The translations under genes and the position numbers were made by a program. A model generated the notes under the pieces. It did not search any database and was not told the DNA's origin. It saw only the letters and a list, made by a program, of their open reading frames with translations. From Flavobacteriales bacterium (GTDB lineage Bacteria > Bacteroidota > Bacteroidia > Flavobacteriales_F > PHOS-HE28), in assembly GCA_016710015.1 (NCBI GenBank), contig JADJLR010000004.1, positions 1 to 64,000 on the forward strand: DNA of 64,000 bases. Direction: 5' to 3'. This document shows, piece after piece, positions 26,047 through 36,238 of the stretch (the first letter of the stretch is position 1; each line of letters starts with the position of its first letter).

Positions 26047-26706
26047 ATGCAACACTTCACCATCATCGTAGCGGGCGGCAGCGGTAAGCGCATGGGTAGT
26101 GCGGTGCCGAAGCAATTCCTGTTGTTGAAAGGCAAGCCTTTGCTCTGCTGGACCATTGACGCATTCCGCGCTTATGATCCGCAGATGCCCATCATCGTGG
26201 TGCTGCCCGAAGCACAGATCCCGATATGGAAAGCGCTCTGCATCGGTCATGGGTTCCATACGGAGCATAGTGTGGTCGCTGGTGGTGAAGAGCGTTTCCA
26301 TAGTGTGCGCAACGGACTGGCGGCGGTGACGCAGGATGGACTCGTTGCCGTGCATGATGGTGTGCGTCCGCTGGTGAGCAAGGAACTGATAGCACGCTGT
26401 TTCGAATCCGCCGAGGCGCATGGATCCGGCATTCCCGTCGTGCCTATCAGTTCTTCTGTGCGCGAGGTGCAAGGCGATAGTAGCCGGGCGCTGGATCGCA
26501 GCGCATTACGTAGCGTGCAAACGCCGCAATGCTTCCACACGGGCCTGTTGCGCAAGGCCTTCTCACAGCCCTATGATCCTGCATTCACGGACGAAGCCTC
26601 CACGGTAGAGCGGCTCGGTGTGAAAGTGAACTTGGTTGAAGGCGAGGAGCACAACATCAAGGTGACCACACCGCTGGATATGCAGTTGGCGGAGTTCCTG
26701 CTGTGA
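26047..26706 (+). CDS. ispD: 2-C-methyl-D-erythritol 4-phosphate cytidylyltransferase
   Basis: 219 residues. The nucleotide-binding N-terminus IIVAGGSGKRMGSAVPKQFL, the RHSV-like ERFHSVRNGL, the VHDGVRPLVS motif and the C-terminal EEHNIKVTTPLDM define IspD, the CTP-dependent third step of the MEP isoprenoid pathway. I chose the ATG at 26047 because MQHFTIIVAGGSG matches family starts. Confidence 0.95.
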   Translation: MQHFTIIVAGGSGKRMGSAVPKQFLLLKGKPLLCWTIDAFRAYDPQMPIIVVLPEAQIPIWKALCIGHGFHTEHSVVAGGEERFHSVRNGLAAVTQDGLVAVHDGVRPLVSKELIARCFESAEAHGSGIPVVPISSSVREVQGDSSRALDRSALRSVQTPQCFHTGLLRKAFSQPYDPAFTDEASTVERLGVKVNLVEGEEHNIKVTTPLDMQLAEFLL

Positions 26707-26725
26707 ACCGGGGTACTTTTACGAC

Positions 26726-27801
26726 ATGGCACCAGCTACCACCGACATCCGCACACTCGACCTCGAGGAGGTCAAAGCCCTTGTCCAGGAGTTGGGGAGA
26801 AGCCCTACCGTGCCAAGCAGCTTTGGGAGTGGCTGTGGAAGAAGAAGGCACGCACTTGGGATGATATGAGCGACCTGCCCAAGGCCTTCCGCGAACGATT
26901 GGCGGAGCGAGCACTGTTCCGTCCGTTGGTGCTGGCCGAAGAGCAACGCAGCGAAGATGGCACCGTGAAGTGCGCATTCAAGACCTGGGATGGGCACGTG
27001 GTGGAAGGCGTGCTGATCCCCACCGAGAAACGACTTACGGCCTGCATCAGCAGCCAGATCGGGTGCAGCCTCACGTGCAGCTTTTGTGCGACCGGGAAAC
27101 TGAAACGCGTCCGCAACTTGGATACGGCGGAGATCGTGGACCAGGTGACCTTGATCGATGACCTCGCCCTGAAATACTTCCAGAAAGGGGGTGACCAACA
27201 TCGTGTACATGGGGATGGGGAACCCTTGCTCAACTACGCGAACACCTTGAGCAGTGCCGAGCGCATCACCGCACCGGATGGCCTCGCCATGGGAGCGCGG
27301 CGCTTAACGGTCAGTACCGCAGGCATCGCCAAGATGATCCGGAAGTTGGCGGACGATGGAGCCAAATTCAACTTGGCCTTGAGCCTACATGCGGCGAACG
27401 ACGCAAAACGTGGCCGGATCATGCCGATCAACGAACAGAATACCCTGAGCGAGTTGAAGGATGCCCTGCGCTACTACACCCGGGTGAGCCGCAAGGAGAT
27501 CACCTTCGAGTACATCCTATTGAAGGGCTTCAACGATTCCTTGGCCGATGCGCAGGAGTTGGTGCGCTATGCCAGCGATGTTCATGCGAAAGTGAATCTG
27601 ATCGAGAACAATCCCATCGACGGAGGTGAATTCGGACGGACCGATACCAAGGATGCGATCGCATTCATGCACTACTTGGAGAACAAAGGCATCGTGACGC
27701 GCATCCGGCGCAGTCGAGGGCGCGACATCGATGCGGCCTGCGGACAACTGGCGAATAAGAATCAACCGGCCGTGAAGGACGGCGAGCGTGTCATGAAGTA
27801 G
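26726..27801 (+). CDS. rlmN: Dual-specificity 23S rRNA/tRNA methyltransferase RlmN, frameshifted in the assembly
   Basis: The gene starts at ATG 26726 (MAPATTDIRTLDLEEVKALV) and loses one G in the run 26794-26797, after which the frame continues as KPYRAKQLWEWLWKKKARTWDDMSDLPKAF. The radical-SAM triad is CSLTCSFCATGKLKR. At 27187-27220 an extra G and a missing G cancel, so the conserved GVTNIVYMGMGEPL reads GGDQHRVHGDGEP. The C-terminus has SLHAANDAKRGRIMPIN and VNLIENNPID. The protein methylates A2503 of 23S rRNA and A37 of some tRNAs. The compensating pair inside a catalytic-region motif argues for sequencing error. Confidence 0.9.
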
Positions 27802-27807
27802 CGCCGA

Positions 27808-28524
27808 TCAGAATCCGATCCCGAACTTCACACCGAGGAAGATGGCCACGGTCTGGTCCTTGCTTTCCTCCACGCTGTAGGTGAATTGGTCGGTGGTGAA
27901 GTCGATGCGTTCCTGCACCTTCACATTGAGACGGTCGCGGTAACCCACACCACCATACACATCGAAGAGCCAGTTGCTGTTCGGGCTCAATTGCTGGTAA
28001 CCGAATAGCACGCGCACATCGTTGTAGGTCCGATCATCGCGCAACTTGTCATCGGTGAACGCGCCCGTCGGACCCTTCAGCCGAATGTCCTTGGTGTAGT
28101 TGAGGTGCGCGAAGGAGGTCTGCACGTACGAACCATTCGGTTCGATGTCATCCACGAGGTAGTACCGGAAACCCGCTTGGAAGCTGGGCCTTGGAATGAT
28201 CTCGGTACCGGCACCGAACTCGTCCGCATCATCTCCGGCGTATGCCATGACCAAGTAATTCCGGAGGGTAACGCCAACACCGACCTCGAGGCTGAGGCGC
28301 GGCGATAAGGCCCGTTCGAAATACACCGGGATCTCTCCGCGGAAAAAGGCCAATGGATTGAATTTGACCACGTTCTTCACACAATCCACCGTATCGAAGG
28401 CTGCGGCGAGCCGATCCTTGTACAACACCACCTTGGTCTTTCCCGGTTGAGCAAAGACCCCAATGCCCGACCAGAGCGCGACAACGAGCAGCAAGGTGCG
28501 CAAGAGGGAGGGCCTCGAATTCAT
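27808..28524 (-). CDS. Outer-membrane beta-barrel-like protein
   Basis: 238 residues with a signal peptide (LLRTLLLVVALWSGIGVFAQ). The body alternates polar and hydrophobic residues with aromatic strand ends (YFERALSPRLSLEVGVGVTL, FQAGFRYYLVD, LFDVYGGVGYRDRLNV) and closes with VAIFLGVKFGIGF, a terminal Phe as in outer-membrane barrels. I do not recognise a specific family. It is convergent with rlmN. Confidence 0.75.
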   Translation of the reverse strand: MNSRPSLLRTLLLVVALWSGIGVFAQPGKTKVVLYKDRLAAAFDTVDCVKNVVKFNPLAFFRGEIPVYFERALSPRLSLEVGVGVTLRNYLVMAYAGDDADEFGAGTEIIPRPSFQAGFRYYLVDDIEPNGSYVQTSFAHLNYTKDIRLKGPTGAFTDDKLRDDRTYNDVRVLFGYQQLSPNSNWLFDVYGGVGYRDRLNVKVQERIDFTTDQFTYSVEESKDQTVAIFLGVKFGIGF

Positions 28525-28628
28525 GAGCAGCGAAGGTAGGCGGGAGATGTCACTTGTTGTAGGACGCAGGAAACGGGCAACGGTTGTCCCCTCGGCAACG
28601 CTGCGGTGCGCATCTTTGCCCCCAGCCC

Positions 28629-29602
28629 ATGCCCACGCTCGAAGAGATCCAGCGCCCCATCGCCGCCGAGATGAAGGCCTTCGAGCCGCACTTCCGCGAA
28701 GCGATGCGGAGCAAGACGGCGTTGCTGGATCGCATCATGCATTACATCGTGAAGCGCAAGGGCAAGCAGATGCGGCCCATGTTCACCTTGCTGAGTGCGC
28801 GCCAGTTCGGACCGGTGAACGAAAGTGTTTTCGTGGCGGCCAGTCTCATCGAATTGCTCCACACCGCCACCTTGGTACACGACGACGTGGTGGACGATTC
28901 GGACATGCGCCGGGGTTTCTTCAGCATCAACGCACTGTGGAAGAACAAGATCGCGGTGCTGGTGGGCGACTACCTCTTGAGCCGCGGCCTGTTACTGGCC
29001 ATCGACAAAGGCGAGTTCGAGCTCCTGCGCATCGTGAGCTCCGCCGTTCGCGAAATGAGCGAAGGCGAGTTATTGCAACTGGAGAAGACCCGAGGCCTCA
29101 ACTTCAGTGAAGAGGTCTACTTCGACATCATTCGGAAGAAGACCGCTAGCCTGATCGCCGCGTGTTGCGCCAGTGGGGCCAGTGCCGCTGGTCGTCCGGC
29201 CGAAGAGGTCGAGCGCATGCGGCTGTTCGGCGAATACACGGGCATCGCGTTCCAGATCAAGGACGACCTGTTCGACTATGGGAGTGGACAGGACATCGGC
29301 AAACCGACCGGCTTGGACATCAAGGAAAAGAAATTGACGCTGCCCTTGATCCATGCCTTGCAGCAGGTAAGCAAGAGCGACCGGCGGTGGATGGTGGACG
29401 TGGTGAAGAACAAGAACGAGGACAGCAAAGCCGTGGCCCGTTTGGTCGAAGCCGTGACCCAAGCAGGGGGATCCCCCATGCAAGCAAATGCATGTATAGC
29501 TATCGGGACAAGGCCCTGAAGGTGTTACGCGGATTCCCGGCCAGCGAGGCTCGGGATTCCTTGGAAGGATTGGTACAATTGACGGTCGAACGAACGAAAT
29601 AG
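28629..29602 (+). CDS. Polyprenyl diphosphate synthase, frameshifted near its 3' end
   Basis: About 324 residues once corrected. The first Asp-rich motif is LVHDDVVDDSDMRRG, the second is IAFQIKDDLFDYGSGQDIG, with KPTGLDIKEKKLTLPLIHAL after it, as in trans-isoprenyl diphosphate synthases that make quinone side chains (IspB type). A G is missing in the run 29466-29470; beyond it the correct frame reads YRDKALKVLRGFPASEARDS and ends at 29602, whereas the uncorrected frame stops at 29519. Confidence 0.9.
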
Positions 29603-29604
29603 CA

Positions 29605-30002
29605 ATGATCCGGATCGCAGCCCTGGTATTGATCACCGCGTGTGTAACCCCTGCCCCCGAAGGCCAGAAAGCGGTTGCGGACACCACGGCAACACCCCCG
29701 AGCACGGATGGCGCTCGCGTGATCCACCTCCCCGATGGTGGCCGCATGGAGGGGGAATTGGCGAACGGGGAGCGTACGGGGACCTGGTCCTCCTACTTCG
29801 CGGACAGCACATTGCGGAGCCGATCCGAGTATGTGGAAGGCCTGGAAGAAGGCCCCACCACGGTGTATCACCCGAATGGCCAGCGGATGTACACGGGCAG
29901 CTACCTGCACGGCCAACCCTTTGGGGAGTGGATCATTACGGGCCCGGTGGCAAGGAACTGAAGCGCGTGGTCCACGACAGCACGGGCGTAGTGGTCCGGT
30001 GA
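29605..30002 (+). CDS. MORN/YwqK-like lipoprotein, frameshifted near its end
   Basis: About 132 residues after correction. The N-terminus MIRIAALVLITACVTPAPEG has a lipobox (LITAC), predicting a lipoprotein. The body has MORN-like units (GRMEGELANGERTGTWSSY, YVEGLEEGPTTVYHPNGQR, YTGSYLHGQPFGEW), as in the YwqK antitoxin-like family. A C is missing at about 29934, after which HYGPGGKELKRVVHDSTGVV is read. The uncorrected frame ends at 29961. Role unknown. Confidence 0.72.
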
Positions 30003-30090
30003 TCTTGGATGGGCGGTGGATGCGGCCCGTGAGGTGCTTCGTCCACATCGGCCGGAACTCCTGTCCATTCGCGGTAAATTCACGCCCCCG

Positions 30091-32037
30091 ATGATCGCCC
30101 CGCACGCCATTCAGCAAGTGAAGGAAGCCGCCCGAGTGGAGGAGGTGGTGGGCGAATTCGTGGCCTTGAAACGCAAGGGACCACGCTTCCTTGGATTGTG
30201 CCCTTCCACAACGAGAAGACACCGAGCTTCAACGTCAGTCCCAACCTCGGCATCTACAAATGCTTCGGTTGCGGGGAAGCTGGGGACAGCATCACCTTCC
30301 TCACCAAACACGAGCACCTCAGCTACGTGGAGTCGATCCGGTGGTTGGCCAAGCGGTACAACATCGATCGCCCGAAGAAGAGCAGAGTCCAGAACAAGAG
30401 CTCGAACAGACCGAACGAGAGAGCATCGCCGTGGTGCAGCAATGGGCGCTCAATTGGAGCGTGGAGCATCTGTGGACCACCGATGAAGGCAAGCGCATCG
30501 CCCTCTCCTATTTCCACGAACGCGGGTTCACCGATGCCACGATCAAGACCTTTCAACTGGGTTACGTCCCGGATCAGGGCAACGCCTTCGCCACCGCAGC
30601 GATCGCCAACGGCTTCAACCCGGACATGCTGGAGAAGGCGGGCTGGATCAAGCGACGCGAAGATGGAACGCCCTGGGACTTCTTCGCTGGGCGCGTCACC
30701 TTCCCGATCCTTGGTCTTAGCGGACAGCCCATCGGTTTTGGTGCACGCACACTCAAGAGTGACAAGAAGCTACCGAAGTACTTCAACAGTCCGGAGAGCA
30801 TCCTCTACAACAAGAGTCGATCGCTCTACGGCATCTACCACGCGAAGAAGTCCATCGTGGAGCAAGGGCTCTGCTACTTGGTGGAAGGCTACACCGATGT
30901 GATCAGCTTGCATCAAGCGGGCATCACCAATGTGGTGGCCAGCAGTGGGACCAGCCTTACGGAGGATCAGGTACGGTTGATCAAGCGTTACGCACCCACG
31001 GTGAGCATCCTGTACGATGGCGATGCGGCAGGCATGAAGGCCAGTTTGCGCGGCATCGACCTGGTGCTGAAGGAGGGCCTCAATGTGAAGGTGGTGACCT
31101 TCCCGGAAGGAGAGGATCCGGACAGCTACGCCAAGGGACACAGCAGCAGCGAGGTCAAGGCCCACCTCACCGAGAACGCAAAGGACTTCCTCGCGTTCAA
31201 GGCGGAACTCCTCATGGCCGACAGCGGCAATGACCCCGTGAAGAAGGCCGCCGCCATCCACGAGATCGTGGAGAGCGTATCACTCGTGCCGGATCTGGTC
31301 TTGCGCTCGTTGTACATCCAGCAATGCAGCAGCTTGTTGCAGGTGAACGAGCAAGCCCCTGATCAGCGAGATGAACAGGTGCTGCGCAAGCAGTACCGCA
31401 AGAAACTGGGTGGAGATGCCGCACCCACGGAAGAACGCTTGGCTGCGGACATCGCCGCACCGCAACCCACCGTGGAGGATCTGGGTACCACCCCCCAAGA
31501 ACGCGACCTCTTACGGATGCTGCTGAGCTACGGACACGAGCGCATCATGGTGCCGATCCAGGCTGAGGACGGAAGCACCACCGAAGAGGAATCAAGTGTC
31601 GCGGAACTCATGTTCGAATTGCTCGCCGTGGACGATATCCTGTTCGACGATGTCCTCTTCCGCGAGATCTGCCGGATTACCGCCACGCCAGCAACCTCGG
31701 CACCACCGTGGATGCGCAGCGCTACGTCGGTCATGAACAGGAAGGTTGGCGCACCACCGCGATCGACCTACTCACGGAGAAGCACGTATTGAGCGCCAAC
31801 TGGAAGGACCGCCACAAGATCCACGTGAAACGCGAAAGCGAAGCACTCTACGACGCCTTGGAAGAAGCCGTGGACATCCTGAAAGAACGGCGCGTGGACC
31901 GGATGCTAGCAGCGTTCGATCAACGAATTCAAGTAGCGGAGTACGATGAACAGCGAGAGCTCCTGTCGGAGAAGAACCGAATGCTTCAAGTAAAAATGAA
32001 GCTGGCGAAGAAGACGGGACGGGTGGTGGTGGGGTGA
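30091..32037 (+). CDS. dnaG: DNA primase, three frameshifts
   Basis: About 650 residues when the frame is restored. The CHC2 zinc finger reads CPFHNEKTPSFNV and YKCFGCGEAGD; the core has YFHERGFTDATIKTFQLGY and GFGARTL. TOPRIM motifs are LVEGYTDVISLHQAG and ILYDGDAAGMKASLRGIDL. The C-terminal helicase-binding part ends KMKLAKKTGRVVVG. Bases are missing in C runs at 30201-30203, 30371-30373 and 31672-31673. dnaG is essential, so three losses in C runs are almost surely assembly errors. The stop overlaps the possible GTG start of the transporter downstream. Confidence 0.92.
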
Positions 32038-32060
32038 GCCCCTCCTACCTTCGCCCCGCC

Positions 32061-32972
32061 ATGGGCACCCCCCACGTACACGACCATTCCGATCACCCGC
32101 ACGGGCATGTGCATGCGGCGGGGGCAGTGGCTTTGCGCACCGCTTTCTTCATCAACTTGGCCTTCACTGTTATTGAGTTGGTGGGTGGGTGGTGGACAGG
32201 CAGTATCGCCGTACTGACCGATGCCATGCACGATGCGGGCGATTGCTTGGTGTTGGGTGCTGCGTGGTACTTGCAACGGGTCGCGCTGAAGGGACGGGAT
32301 GCCCAGTACAGCTATGGGTATGGGCGCTACAGCATGCTGGGGGGCTGGCTCACCAGCGTGGTGCTGATCATCGGTGCGCTGTTCATGCTGAGCGTTTCGG
32401 TACCACGCCTGTGGGCACCGGAAATGCCGGATGCGACGGGGATGATCGGCATCGCGTTGTTCGGCTTGGCGATGAATGGTCTGGCGGCGTGGAAACTGCA
32501 CGGCGGCGGCACGTTGAATGAACGCGGTGCATATCTGCATCTCTTGGAGGACGTGCTCGGATGGGCTGCCGTGCTCGTCGGAGCGATCATCATCCACTTC
32601 ACGGGCTGGGCCATTGTGGATCCATTGATGAGCATCGGCATCAGCCTTTTCATCCTGTGGAATGCGGTGGGCACTTTGCGGAAAGGCACAGGGATATTGA
32701 TGCAGGAGATCCCGGACGGTTTGGACATGCAGGCGGTTCGCGAGCAACTGTTGGCTCTTCCACACGTTACGGATGTCCACGACCAACATACGTGGACACT
32801 CGATGGCAGCTTCATCGTACACACGGTACACCTCGTGGTGGGGCAAGTGGATCTTGCGCAAGCGTTGGTGGTCAAAGCCCAAGCACGTTCGTTGATGGAG
32901 GAACAGGGCATCCACCACGCGACCATCGAATTGGAATGGGCGGATGAGGAATGTGGATTGGAGCATCATTGA
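32061..32972 (+). CDS. Cation diffusion facilitator, zinc/cobalt type
   Basis: About 303 residues. A His-rich N-terminus (HVHDHSDHPHGHVH, residues 5-18) precedes six TM helices. The metal site is in TM2 (LTDAMHDAGDC) and TM5 (HLLEDVLGWAAVLVG), an HxxxD-type arrangement. The C-terminal cytoplasmic domain has VTDVHDQHTWTLDGSFIVHT. Zinc export is the usual job of this pattern. I chose the ATG at 32061; a GTG at 32034 overlapping the dnaG stop is possible. TACCTTCG lies upstream. Confidence 0.9.
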   Translation: MGTPHVHDHSDHPHGHVHAAGAVALRTAFFINLAFTVIELVGGWWTGSIAVLTDAMHDAGDCLVLGAAWYLQRVALKGRDAQYSYGYGRYSMLGGWLTSVVLIIGALFMLSVSVPRLWAPEMPDATGMIGIALFGLAMNGLAAWKLHGGGTLNERGAYLHLLEDVLGWAAVLVGAIIIHFTGWAIVDPLMSIGISLFILWNAVGTLRKGTGILMQEIPDGLDMQAVREQLLALPHVTDVHDQHTWTLDGSFIVHTVHLVVGQVDLAQALVVKAQARSLMEEQGIHHATIELEWADEECGLEHH

Positions 32973-32974
32973 AG

Positions 32975-33166
32975 ATGACACTACCGAAGTCCTTCTATCG
33001 CGCACTGGCCAAGCTGAACAAGGCCGTTCTTCCCAAGCAATGGCACAAGGACCTCACGCGGCTCAGCAAATTGGAGAAGCTACTGGTCGGTTGGCGGATC
33101 TGGGTTACCTTGCGAGCCTTGCAATGCCGCCCGATGCCTTCCGATTCGCCTACTTTCGGGCCGTGA
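32975..33166 (+). CDS. Small basic protein of a Bacteroidota family
   Basis: 63 residues beginning MTLPKSFYRALAKLNKAVLP and continuing KDLTRLSKLEKLLVGWRIWV. Short basic proteins of this type occur in many Bacteroidota genomes but have no known role. The last ~12 residues may be out of family because the stop comes late. The start follows the CDF stop by two bases. Confidence 0.6.
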   Translation: MTLPKSFYRALAKLNKAVLPKQWHKDLTRLSKLEKLLVGWRIWVTLRALQCRPMPSDSPTFGP

Positions 33167-35237
33167 GGGTCGCGCTACTTCTTTTCATTTCCATTTTGAC
33201 CGGCTCTTCGTTCGGTCAATCCGACTTGGTCATCAACGAATTGCAAGCGGCCAATCGACACACGTACGTCGCTCCGGATGGCAGCACGCCGGATTGGATC
33301 GAAGTGTACAATGCGGGCACGAGCCTATCGACCTGCACGGGATGCGCTTTGCGGTGGTCGGTCGTCAGCATGTGATGGAACCCTTGGTGGTCGCGCCGGG
33401 CGAACACCGTTTGCTTTGGTTCGATGGCCGTCCAGCGCGTGGTGCCGATCACATGGGCTTCTCGCTTCCGCGCAAAGGAGGCACACTGCTGCTCATTGCT
33501 GCCGATGGTATCACGATCCAGGATGTATTCACCTATCCCGCCATGGCGGGTGATCTCAGTGTGGGTCGGTTGCGCGATGGGCTGCGGGATTGGACCTTCT
33601 TCACCTGTGCAACACCGGGTACTCCGAATGAGGGAAGAGCGATCGTTCAAGGTCGAACACGAACGCCGGAACCGGACAGTACTTGGAGCAGCCTTGCCCC
33701 GGGAAAGGAACTGGCATTGCTTGTTGAAGAAGGCGCGGTCCTCCGGTACACCTTGGATGGCACCGAGCCCACCGACATGCATGGTTTGAAATACACCGGA
33801 CCGATCCCGATCGATCGGGACCTGGTGATCCGGGCCCGCGCCTTTCTAGCGCACAAACTGCCGAGCAAGGAATACTGCGAGACCTATATGTTGGATGGTG
33901 CCGCGAAGGAAGGCATGACCATCGCAATGGATCAGGACGGACTCTCGGCGGACAGTACCGGGATCAATGTGGAAGGGGCCTTAGCGAATTTCAGCCGGAA
34001 GGGACGCACCTGGGAACGCTTGGCCATGGTGAAGTTCAACGGCACCGAGGATGCGCCGATCCCCATCGGCATCAGCATACATGGCAGCGGATCACGCAGC
34101 TTACCGAAACGCTCCTTCAAGTTGCACGCCAGGGACCGGTACGACAGTCCGGTGAAAGGACTGCGGCTCCGCAACGAGGAACACTTCCAAGAAGGGATCC
34201 TGCGTGCCGATGCCGGAGCGCACACCTTCTTGCGCAACCGATTCATGGAGTTGTTGGTGAAGAACAACGGCCTGAACGTGGATGTGCAGCCCTCCCTGCC
34301 CATGCCGTTGTACTTGAACGGTGCATACTGGGGGTTGTATCGCTGGATGCCTCCGAAGGACGCGCAGTGGCTGGAACGCATCAGCGGATCCCAAGCCGTG
34401 GATGTGTTGGAGGGTCCCGCCGGTGTGGTACGCTCTGGAAGCGATGCGCACTTCGCTCCTGCCATGGACCTGCTCTTCGCCGGAGCTCCGTTGGATAGTA
34501 TGGCTCAACGGATCGATGTGGCCAATTTGATCGACCTCGCCTGTTTGGACCTGTACACCGGGCGTGCGGACCATGACCTCAACGTGCGTTGCTACCGGCC
34601 TCGGCAAGCGGATGGTCGATGGCGTTGGGTGCTCTTCGACATGGACCTGTGGGCACCCGCAGGGGAGAACGGGGTGGAACGCATGGCTTCGGCAACGGGA
34701 TCTGAAACGCCATATATCCCACAGATCCTGGCGCAACCTGAACTGCGCAATGCGCTCTTGGCACGGATGACCGCCTTGTTGGCCACCGTGCTCACCCCAA
34801 CGCATGCAGCAACGTTGGCCGATAGCCTGTATGCCGCATCGCGTACAGACCTGCTTGCGGATCATGCCCGCTGGCAAATGGAAATGGAACGGCCCCACCC
34901 GGATACCTGCCATGCGATGCTCAACACCTTCTTGGCTGATCGTCCCGAGCACTTGACCCGATCCTTGTCCGAGCAGACCGGACTTCGACTGCGCACCTTG
35001 ATCGTTGACGTTCCTCAAGCTTCGGTCGGAACGGTCTACATCGAGGGTCTTCCGTTGGCTGCCGGAGAACAGCGCATCAGCTGTTTTCAAGGCGTACCTA
35101 TCACGTTGAACGCACGGGGTGCGGAAGGCATGGTACTGACCGGATGGAAGGGTGCGGACAGCGATGGACCGGTGATCCGTGTGGAACCGGGGCGCACACG
35201 AATGGTGCGACCGCTCTTTACGCCCGTACTTCCGTGA
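33163..35237 (+). CDS. Exported lamin-tail/CotH-kinase protein, frameshifted near its start
   Basis: About 690 residues. It starts at a GTG (33163) or at ATG 33124, with signal peptide VALLLFISILTGSSFGQ, then a lamin-tail domain (LVINELQAANRHTY, DGSTPDWIEVYNAG). A C is missing at 33324-33325, after which the frame continues as DLHGMRFAVVGRQ. A chitobiase-C-like domain follows (LRYTLDGTEPTDMHG), then a CotH-like kinase region (FNGTEDAPIPIGISIHGSGS, LPKRSFKLHARDRY, RWRWVLFDMDLWAP). CotH relatives phosphorylate extracellular proteins; substrate unknown. The stop abuts the convergent purQ stop. Confidence 0.82.
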
Positions 35238-35927
35238 TCAAGCCGGAACGGCCTGCAACAGCGAGGTGAACAAGGACAGTCCGTCCGTATTCCCCAAGCG
35301 CTCATCTGCCGCGCGCTCCGGGTGTGGCATCATGCCGAACACATTACGCTCCTTGTTGCACACACCGGCGATGTTGTCCTTGGATCCGTTCGGATTGGCG
35401 GTATCGAACACGCGTCCTTCGGCATCGCAATAGCGGAAGAGCACTTGATCGTTCTCCTTCAACGCCTTCAGTGTGGCGGCATCGGCATAGTAACGCCCTT
35501 CGCCATGGGCGATCGGGATCTTCAACGCTCTGTTCGGCACTGCGGCCGTGAGGGCGGTGCGTTTCGTTGCTGCTAGGATGTACGTGTTCCGCGAAATGAA
35601 CAGCTGTCCTTCGTTGTGCAACAAGGCACCGGGCAACAGGCCGGCTTCACACAGCACTTGGAATCCATTGCATACGCCGAACACCAGACCTCCTTTCTTC
35701 GCATGCGCCACCACCTCCTGCATGATGGGCGAGAACCGGGCAATGGCACCGCTGCGGAGGTGATCGCCGAAGGAGAACCCGCCGGGCAGAACCACCATGT
35801 CCACCCCTTTCAGGTCGTGATCCTTATGCCAAAGCCGTTCCACGGGCTGCCCCATGGTGGTGCCCAGCACATGGATCATGTCCTCGTCGCAATTGGAACC
35901 GGGAAAGATGACGACGCCGAATTTCAT
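35238..35927 (-). CDS. purQ: Phosphoribosylformylglycinamidine synthase, glutaminase subunit
   Basis: 229 residues. The class I glutaminase triad is seen as Cys in FGVCNGFQVLCEAG and His/Glu in MPHPERAADERLG; the N-terminus is MKFGVVIFPGSNCDEDM. It supplies ammonia to PurL for FGAR to FGAM conversion, meaning this organism uses the split PurL/PurQ form rather than the fused long one. I chose the ATG at 35927 from this N-terminus. The stop codon is adjacent to that of the convergent CotH gene. Confidence 0.95.
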   Translation of the reverse strand: MKFGVVIFPGSNCDEDMIHVLGTTMGQPVERLWHKDHDLKGVDMVVLPGGFSFGDHLRSGAIARFSPIMQEVVAHAKKGGLVFGVCNGFQVLCEAGLLPGALLHNEGQLFISRNTYILAATKRTALTAAVPNRALKIPIAHGEGRYYADAATLKALKENDQVLFRYCDAEGRVFDTANPNGSKDNIAGVCNKERNVFGMMPHPERAADERLGNTDGLSLFTSLLQAVPA

Positions 35928-36011
35928 GGAAGGTCGATGGGTTGATCCGAGGGCGCGAAGGTAACGCCTAGGGGTGGGGCCTCCGGGCGCATACAGGGAC
36001 ATCGCCTCTTA

Positions 36012-36214
36012 ACACTCCGCATCAGGTCTGCTGTTTCTGCGAAACAGCTAGGGTCGAGCCATTCGTCAGACTTGAATTCGATTCTCTGTGACCCCTCTGG
36101 GTCAGCCGACAAGGACAATGACCGGAGTTGCGTTCTGACCCCAGAGGGGTCGCAGAAATTAGAAGCTGGCCCCCTCACGGGTGAACGACCCTAGCGGGGT
36201 TGCAGCGAATTAGA
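36012..36214. repeat. Palindromic element C, copy 1 (C1)
   Basis: About 200 bp of nested inverted repeats built on GACCCC-N3-GGGGTC cores (e.g. GACCCCAGAGGGGTC at 36138-36152). Outer arms GCTAGGGTCG (36047-36056) and CGACCCTAGC (36186-36195) pair. It is about 80 % similar by eye to 63184-63385. It fills the gap between purQ and the DUF6427 gene. Confidence 0.8.
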
Positions 36215-36238
36215 AGCGTTCGTCCAAAGCGGATAGGG

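Noticed and set aside
29605..30002. A toxin-antitoxin module suggested by the YwqK-like lipoprotein
   Set aside because: There is no adjacent toxin gene and MORN-like lipoproteins are common outside such systems.
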